A stretch of 64,000 nucleotides of DNA from Elmis aenea. Its lineage: Eukaryota; Arthropoda; Insecta; Coleoptera; Elmidae. Below, one piece after another: positions 58,112 through 64,000 of this stretch. Location of the stretch: contig OX393576.1 in NCBI GenBank assembly GCA_947652605.1, positions 18,750,575-18,814,574 on the forward strand. The letters run 5' to 3'. Both the position numbers and the translations under genes were made by a program. Under the pieces are notes generated by a model. That model had not been told where the DNA came from and ran no database searches. It saw nothing but the letters and a program-made list of their open reading frames with translations. How positions within the stretch are numbered: position 1 is the first letter of the stretch; each line of letters starts with the position of its first letter.

Positions 58112-58858
58112 ATTTCGGTAGAATGGGGTACATTATTAGCCTAAAATTAAAGTTGCAGCTCTTTTTATTCTTTTGTTTAAAAATTCTTTGAAAAATTACG
58201 ACTTACGTCCATGGCCGACTTTAAAATATTTTAATTGCCTTAGTAATACTAATAAAAATCGAGATAGCTCGAAAAATATTAACTTTAGGTATAGGACATG
58301 CTTAATAATTTCGAAAGACAATTAAATTCTATACAAGAAAATGTAAAACTATACAGGGTGTTGCATTTAAGAAAAATGACTTATCGATGTTTAAAGTTTC
58401 ACAAGTTTGACCAAGCGTAAAAAACACCCTGTATAATATTTTTAAAATGTAGCTAGCGCAAAGTGTTAATTAATCTATTGTCAATCTAAATATTAAACGA
58501 AATTTTACCGCTTTTTTAAGTAACTTTAATGTTAAAAAAAAATGAAAGTGCTGTATCGCTCAAAATTTTCACAAAAATGTAAATTTTACGAAAACGGTTG
58601 TCTTAAGACCCATATAACCTTTTACATTTTTTAAAGTAAATTTATAGAGGAATCCAAAAATGTAAAAATATATAGGGTGTTCTATTTTTAAAAAAATAAA
58701 ATTTATATGTGCCGGTCAAACGAAACACCCTGTATATTTGAAAATAATTTTAGGTTATGTAGAAAATAGGTTCGCACAATATTTGTATTAAACATTTTTT
58801 GATATTTTTATTAATAAAGGAGCTATCGAAGAATCTCAGGGTCGTGGTGCACCCTGTA

Positions 58859-59863
58859 TAGAAACATAAAAGTAATTTCAAACCTATTTAACAATTATTT
58901 CTATGCCAAACTGCGAAATTTTCAAATGTCCCCTTTTACTATTTATTATAAGCGAGATCCCCATACTGGAACAAGAATTTCAATCATCCTATAAACATTT
59001 TTTTTAAATCAACATCAATGTTATAAAATTACCTCCGACAAAAGTTTTACCGAGTATAAAAATAAATACCATTGAAATCAGTTAAAAACACAACCAACAA
59101 AATTTATTTCCGTTTTGTGTATTTTATTATATAATCCTGGCTAGACTAAATCCCTAATTTTATTTACAACACCAACAAAAACTTTATAAAGCTGAAAAAG
59201 TTATCGAAATGTGTTTGCAGTTAAAAACTACGTTCAAAAAGTATTTGATGTTTGGTGTGGAGCGTTCGAGTAAAATTTAAAACGGACAGAGATTATGTTG
59301 TTCTGTAAACAGGCACATTAAAGAGATAAAAAGTAATCCTGTAACAACTGTATACTACACGGCAACGAGTATCACGTACTCTTACGTTGTAATAGGAAGG
59401 TGGCTGTGCAGAAAATCGATTGCAACTTCAACAAAGTTTCGCAGTTGCCGTCGAGGCATGCTTTGGCGAGTCTATAACCATGAATGCTAAAAAATGATTG
59501 CGTTTTTCTGTATGTTTTGCAGGTCTATTGAAATTATACTTCACTGAAAAAGTGTAGTTACGTAACGCCTCAAACAGGATGCTAATCTTTTATAAACGTG
59601 TAGCGTAAGGCAATGTGATCAGCAAGATGTATTATTTATTGTTTGGCGACACATTTGACAGTACAATGTTAAACGAACACTGTTGAAAAAACTGTTGTTT
59701 AATAACTGACACAATATGTTTAAAAATACAAGTAAAAAAGATCGTTCACCAAACAAATACTGTGCCAATCGCTGTATTTCTCATTTTTATAGAATTGTCC
59801 GACTTTCTACGAATTAACTGACTGTAATCCAGCCCAATTGGGTTAAACACGGTGCAATTTACG
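58859..59863. other. Gene-free interval, about 1 kb
   Basis: A relic phrase attataagcgagatccccatactgg (58935-58960) matches the ends of the G-type MITEs. Otherwise nothing is recognised. Confidence 0.4.
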
Positions 59864-60335
59864 CAGAGGCGTAGCGAGGGTAGCGCCCGGGGGCAACTGC
59901 TGTATTGGCGCCTCTCTCTACCATTCACTTATTACCAGAGAGCCAAACCGAAATTTTTAACAAAACCGGAACCGGATCGGAACGAAAACTGCAGTTTAAA
60001 AACCATCACGAAATGAAATTTTATTACCTACGGTTAATTCTGATTCGAAAAACAAGAGTTGTTTCGATTTCAAAACAATTTTTTTCGCTTTATAGTTTTA
60101 AATAATTATTTATCTGGTGTTTTAAATTTATTGTCCTTTCGTTATTTTATTAGACCTATAAAATGTTGTGTCACTTTGATTTATATTATAATTTCAATTG
60201 TTTTTCAGAGCATTCTCGATTTTATGAATTATTTACACAAATTTTAAAATTTCAACAAGTTTTTTGAAAGAAAAAAGGTATGTTGGTTACCAATCTGAAA
60301 AGCTAATTTTTTTGTCTGTCTGATGGTGTAAAAAT

Positions 60336-60682
60336 CCAATATGGCGGCCATAAGAAATAAAAAAGTTGACTATCGCAACTTGAAATCTAGAAGGCTTAGA
60401 AAATTTCTGTTGACGTCATCAAACCCAGGATGGTCAAAAACATAAAATTACCAAGTTTAAATGAAATAGCGTCAATGGTAGGGAAGATAATAATATTTTT
60501 CTAAAATCACATTTTTCAGTTTTTTTTGTAATAAATCAAAAACGAATCAAAATATCCAGGATTTCTTTTCAGATTCTTAATCGCCATAAAAATGTGCAAC
60601 TTTTCTCTAATTTAACCGACCTTGTATCTCTTACCGTTTCCAAGATAGCAATGGTGAGCATCGAAAAAAGCACCACCCTGTA
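60336..60682 (+). mobile_element. Family L element, copy L2
   Basis: From ccaatatggcggccataaga through ttgactatcgcaacttgaaa and the aggcttagaaaatttctg block to caccaccctgta at 60682. Matches 1-286 closely and 62365-62957 in both orientations. Confidence 0.8.
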
Positions 60683-60687
60683 TACTA

Positions 60688-61315
60688 TACAGGGTGTGTA
60701 AAAAATTGGCGGAAGCGCTACACGTGGCGATGTTCTTCGTAAAATTCTAAGTCGAAAATCTGAATACGAAAATGTTGTACCATGCTTGCTGTGTCTGCAA
60801 GAGGTCCTCAAAGTTTTGACATTTAGTCCTTTAATAGGCGTTATTATTTAATACTTGCAAATGAAAAAGCTGCAATTTGGAATAAAAATAAATTTCGAAT
60901 AGTATTTTTTCCTAGATATTGTGTTCTTCCTTTTAAAAATTGGTGTTGAAAATATGTAAATCACTGATTTGAATGAAAATAATACATATGGCAACATTGT
61001 CATTAGCTGTCATCTCTGTTTTTCTCGTAATTATTTCTAGTTTGTGTTTTATGATACCCAAAAGTTTGCAGATATATTTACGAACTGAAGGCTTTCAGTT
61101 CGAACAAAAATTGTAAAACCTAAGTAAAAATTGCTGATAAAAAAATGTCCAAACGCAAATCAATGTATGCAATGTTGCCAATTTTTTTTTCTTTAAATGG
61201 TTCCTGAGGCCATAGGAAGCATGGTACAAGTTTTTTGTAACAAGATTTTCGACTTAGAATTTTACGAAGAACATCGCCACGTGTAGCGCTTCCGCCAATT
61301 TTTACACACCCTGTA
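60688..61315. mobile_element. Foldback MITE K, 628 bp, mariner-type ends
   Basis: TACAGGGTGTGTAAAAAATT at 60688 mirrors AATTTTTACACACCCTGTA ending at 61315. The arms are about 125 bp (ggcggaagcgctacacgtgg ... ccatgc). It begins 5 bp after the end of L2. Non-coding. Confidence 0.88.
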
Positions 61316-61572
61316 TAATTCGTAATAAATACACACTACAAATATGCTACACTAATGTAATAAATATTGGTTTTATACCGTACTTTTGCTATTCAAAAAA
61401 TAATAAGTCAATTTTAGCACTTTTTTATCATCTACTGTACAGTTCTCGAGGAAACATTAAATCTTAATTATAAACGCTTGACGCCCTAAAGGCGTACATT
61501 TTCATTATAGTGTAAGAACACTGACCCCCTCTATGCTACGCCACTGAATAAAGACAATTCGCATACATAAAT

Positions 61573-62136
61573 AGCTTCGTTCGCGGAGACAGGCGGAACT
61601 AGTTCAGAACCAAAACACCATGTCTAGGCATTGGATGGCGAAGTCAACCCACGAATTTTGCCGGATACGCTCGAGCCATTTAAAGTTGAAATAGTTTTGA
61701 CATCCACGAACGTCAGTCTGACAGTACGAAATGTCAACGTACGCGCGAAGCAAAACTCAGGTTATATTGCACTATTGAATGTAATTCAGCGGTTTCCAAA
61801 CTTATTTTTTTACGGCACTCTTATACGGTTCTTTACAATTGCGGAACCCTAATCATACCTACATTTTACGGAGCCCCCCACCAATTTTAACAAGACATTA
61901 AATGATAACAAACTGTAGAACCAATTTTGCCAAAGCTGTCAGACTGACGTTCGTGAATATCAAAAATTATTTCTACTTAATTGACTCGTGCGTATTCGGC
62001 AAAATTCGTGCGTTAACTCCGCCCTTTCAATGCCGAGACGTGATGTTTTGGTTCTGAACAAGTTCCGAACTGTCTCCGCGAACTAGTTCCGAACTGTCTC
62101 CGCGAACTAGTTCCGAACTGTCTCCGCGAACGAAGT
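61573..62136. mobile_element. Foldback element W with tandem terminal repeats
   Basis: Left arm gcttcgttcgcggagacagg ... tagttcagaaccaaaacacc mirrors tgatgttttggttctgaaca ... tctccgcgaacgaag. Inner pairs include gacatccacgaacgtcagtctgaca / tgtcagactgacgttcgtg. The loop holds a hAT-end-like cagcggtttccaaacttatt at 61785. The plus-strand frame 61631-61852 is arm sequence, not a gene. Confidence 0.75.
62061..62132 (+). repeat. 24-bp tandem repeat, three units
   Basis: Units at 62061, 62085 and 62109 of agttccgaactgtctccgcg + aact, virtually identical. The left arm of the same foldback has only one unit. Confidence 0.9.
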
Positions 62137-62364
62137 TAATATTCGTAAATTTATTGAATTTACTGTAAGTTAGGTACATGCTTGATCTTAATTAACTCAC
62201 AAATATTTACTTTGTGTGGGTTTAATAAACTTGGACATTTAAAAGGTTTAGTAGTATTTACTTTTATAATTGTCTCCATGGATGCTTAAAATATGCTCAT
62301 ACATGTTGTTAAAAATTAAATAAAAACATTTCAAAATTCTCACTTATACGGTTCCAAATAAGTA

Positions 62365-62957
62365 TGCTTTTTTCGATGCTCACCATTGCTATCTTGGAAA
62401 CGGTAAGAGATACAAGGTACAAGGTCGGTTAAATTAGAGAAAAGTTGCACATTTTTATGACAATTAAGAATCTGAAAAAAAATCTTGGATATGTTGATTC
62501 GTTTTTGATTTACGTATTACAAAAAAACTGAAAAATGTCATTTTAGAAAAATAGTATTATCTTCCCTACCATTGACGCTATTTCATTTAAACTTGATAAC
62601 TTTATGTTTTTGACTGTCCTGGGTTTGATGATGTTAACAGAAATTTTCCAAGCCTTCTAGATTTCAAGTTGCGATAGTCAACTTTTATATTTCTTATGGC
62701 CGCCATATGGTCAAAAACATAAAGTTACCAAGTTTAAATGAAATAGCGTCAATGGTATGGAAGATAATAATATTTTTCTAAAATCACATGTTTCAGTTTT
62801 TTGTAATAAATCAAAAACGAATCAAAATATCCAGGATTTCTTTTCAGATTCTTAATCGCCATAAAAATGTGCAACTTTTCTCTAATTTAACCGACCTTGT
62901 ATCTCTTACCGTTTCCAAGATAGCAATGGTGAGCATCAAAAAAAGGACCACCCTGTA
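62365..62957. mobile_element. Family L head-to-head pair, copy L3
   Basis: 62370-62705 is family L in reverse (tttttcgatgctcaccattg ... gttgactgtc-like). From 62708 the family reads forward to caccctgta at 62957. The reverse arm extends about 120 bp further inward than the forward arm. The left terminus lacks TACAGGGTG. The 67-codon frame 62788-62991 is not a gene. 62137-62364 shows nothing. Confidence 0.75.
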
Positions 62958-63059
62958 TGATTGTACTCTGTATTTATTATTTGGTAATTAAAAATATATC
63001 GATATAAAATGTTTTATCTTCATGATCTAAAATATTACGCTTTATATAATAGGCGATTC

Positions 63060-63349
63060 ACCCGGCGTTGCACGGGTGATTACAATTCTCTTTTATCAAT
63101 CACAGACTACTCGCGCTCCGCGCTCGCGCCCGGCGGACGTTCCCAAACGTTCAATTACAGACTACTCGCGCTCCGCGCTAGCGCTCGGCAGACGTTTCCG
63201 GCCGTTCCCGGGCATTTCCGGCCGTTCTTTATACGACGTTTGATCCGTCAGGTCCTAAATACTAACTGTGCAAAATTTGGTCCCGATCGGTCAACGGACC
63301 TAGGATTCTATAGCGAACAAACAAACAAGCTCTTTTATATATAAAGATT
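63060..63349 (+). mobile_element. Short interspersed repeat R2
   Basis: Starts cacccggcgttgcacgggtg and ends gcgaacaaacaaacaagctc then ttttatatataaagat, as in R1 (26611-27130) but with a shorter, different middle. The 111-codon frame 63009-63344 is fortuitous. Confidence 0.65.
63102..63211 (+). repeat. 55-bp G+C-rich tandem duplication inside R2
   Basis: Two units (63102-63156 and from 63157) share acagactactcgcgctccgc, then gct(c/a)gcgc(c/t)cggc(g/a)gacgtt. They are much more G+C-rich than anything nearby. Confidence 0.75.
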
Positions 63350-64000
63350 AAAAAGAATATAAAGTCTTTACGGGCTTAACTTTTGCCGTTAATCTTGTCA
63401 GATGATTCACATTGGCAATTTTTCGCATTAAGCACGTGATTTTTTTACTTTACATAAGCAGTTTAACGTTTGATAAGTTAATTAAAAAACATAATAGCCT
63501 CTTAAAATCAATTATGGTTCTATACACGTTAAAAATAATCTTTATTTCTAAATTAAACTAAAGTGAAAATAGTAATTAGTAATCGAGCACTATCGACGAC
63601 TTAACTTAAAAAAACAACAGTTCCGTACAGTAAGTGACGTAAAAAGTTGTATAGGTAGTTAGATTCTTTAACAGTTATACCTATATAAACATAAGCTAAC
63701 AAACAAAATGTTATAATTCTCTAGATATGACATTTTACTTCGTTCTAAACCGTTAACGAGATCTTTTTTTTTTGAATCACACACTTTTCAACACGCCATT
63801 CACTTTGACTGATACATTTAACAATAACTTCTGAAGCAGAAGGTAAAGATAAAAGACGTTATGTATCAAAATTTCAGCAGCAGTTCATTAGTTTTAAAGA
63901 GTAACGTCTCATTTATATGCAGTACTTGATATTTATGTAACCAAATATTCAATCATTATTATATTCTTCTTTGCTACCATAAGACGTTGTACGTCTAAAC
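63350..64000. other. Gene-free interval to the window end
   Basis: A+T-rich; nothing recognised. Confidence 0.5.

Larger units (their letters stand above)
56948..58858. mobile_element. Foldback element E, 1.9 kb, made from a transposase 3' end
   Basis: TACAGGGTGCACCACGACCC at 56948 mirrors GGGTCGTGGTGCACCCTGTA ending at 58858; TA flanks both ends. The arms are about 865 bp (56948-57816, 57997-58858) at high identity, the loop about 180 bp. The inner 120 bp of each arm encode the C-terminal tail of one transposase in opposite directions; the loop encodes the segment just before it. The arms contain the 64-bp and 82-bp cassettes. Shares blocks with element P (2608-4728). It sits at the broken end of a mariner remnant. 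Confidence 0.92.
59864..61546. mobile_element. hAT-type composite H5 carrying L2 and K
   Basis: Ends CAGAGGCGTAGCGAGGG / CTCTATGCTACGCCACTG are a matching hAT-style pair. The flanking 8 bp do not match (aatttacg versus aataaaga), so the duplication has decayed or the ends belong to different copies. The interior contains family L copy L2 and foldback K. The frames 59905-60247 show no transposase motif. Confidence 0.55.

Noticed and set aside
59864..61546. Firm hAT call for H5 with target duplication
   Set aside because: The ends match in style, but the flanking 8 bp differ; left at moderate confidence.
1..64000. CRISPR arrays, operons, prophage or bacterial genes
   Set aside because: No regularly spaced repeats with unique spacers, no dense coding, no ribosome sites; the sequence is eukaryotic.

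Overview
The window is A+T-rich eukaryotic DNA, almost certainly from an insect. A beetle is plausible from the kinds of transposons, but the sequence does not prove it. No bacterial features are present: no operons, ribosome sites, rRNA, complete tRNA genes or CRISPR. There is no long host gene. The only candidate host coding sequence is a small two-exon secreted peptide on the minus strand near the left edge (932-1233), supported by splice signals and a signal-peptide-like start.

Almost everything else recognisable is transposon. Four groups dominate. (1) Long inverted-repeat (foldback) elements whose ends are TACAGGGTG...CACCCTGTA flanked by TA, as in the IS630-Tc1-mariner superfamily: 2608-4728, 8235-12348, 21311-22082, 46346-47818, 56948-58858 and 60688-61315, plus many relics. 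(2) hAT-type elements. Six have exact 8-bp target-site duplications: 8745-11652, 8805-10308, 13037-13540, 24784-25058, 35316-36485 and 46141-48414. (3) PIF/Harbinger: a MITE with TTA duplications at 5875-6311 and a larger copy with a decayed transposase at 16271-17555. (4) Unassigned hairpin-rich families, mainly family B (2030, 18722, 38645, 44997, 50432) and family S (11087, 54192). Broken coding remnants include mariner/Tc1-type transposases (5.1, 28.8, 29.9, 56.6 and 57.8 kb) and C-terminal pieces of non-LTR retrotransposons (15.5, 26.2, 37.4 and 44.1 kb).

Layout: 1-6.3 kb holds the peptide candidate, a large foldback, a mariner remnant and the Harbinger MITE. 6.3-8.2 kb is featureless. 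8.2-12.35 kb is a four-level nest of transposons. 13-25 kb holds scattered elements and the Harbinger transposase. 25-35 kb is less repeat-dense, with complex sequence at 28.0-28.8 kb. 35-45 kb has a hAT inside a MITE, family B copies, LINE remnants and a composite at 41-42.6 kb. 46-48.4 kb is a hAT carrying a foldback. 50-52.4 kb is a triple nest whose innermost element carries a tRNA-like module in each arm. 54-64 kb is packed with foldbacks, including one made from an inverted duplication of a transposase 3' end.

The nesting gives relative insertion orders. The shared 64-bp and 82-bp cassettes inside otherwise different foldbacks, and the tRNA-like modules in a foldback's arms, are the most unusual things here. 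All coordinates were read by eye; ends without a target-site duplication may be off by several bases.
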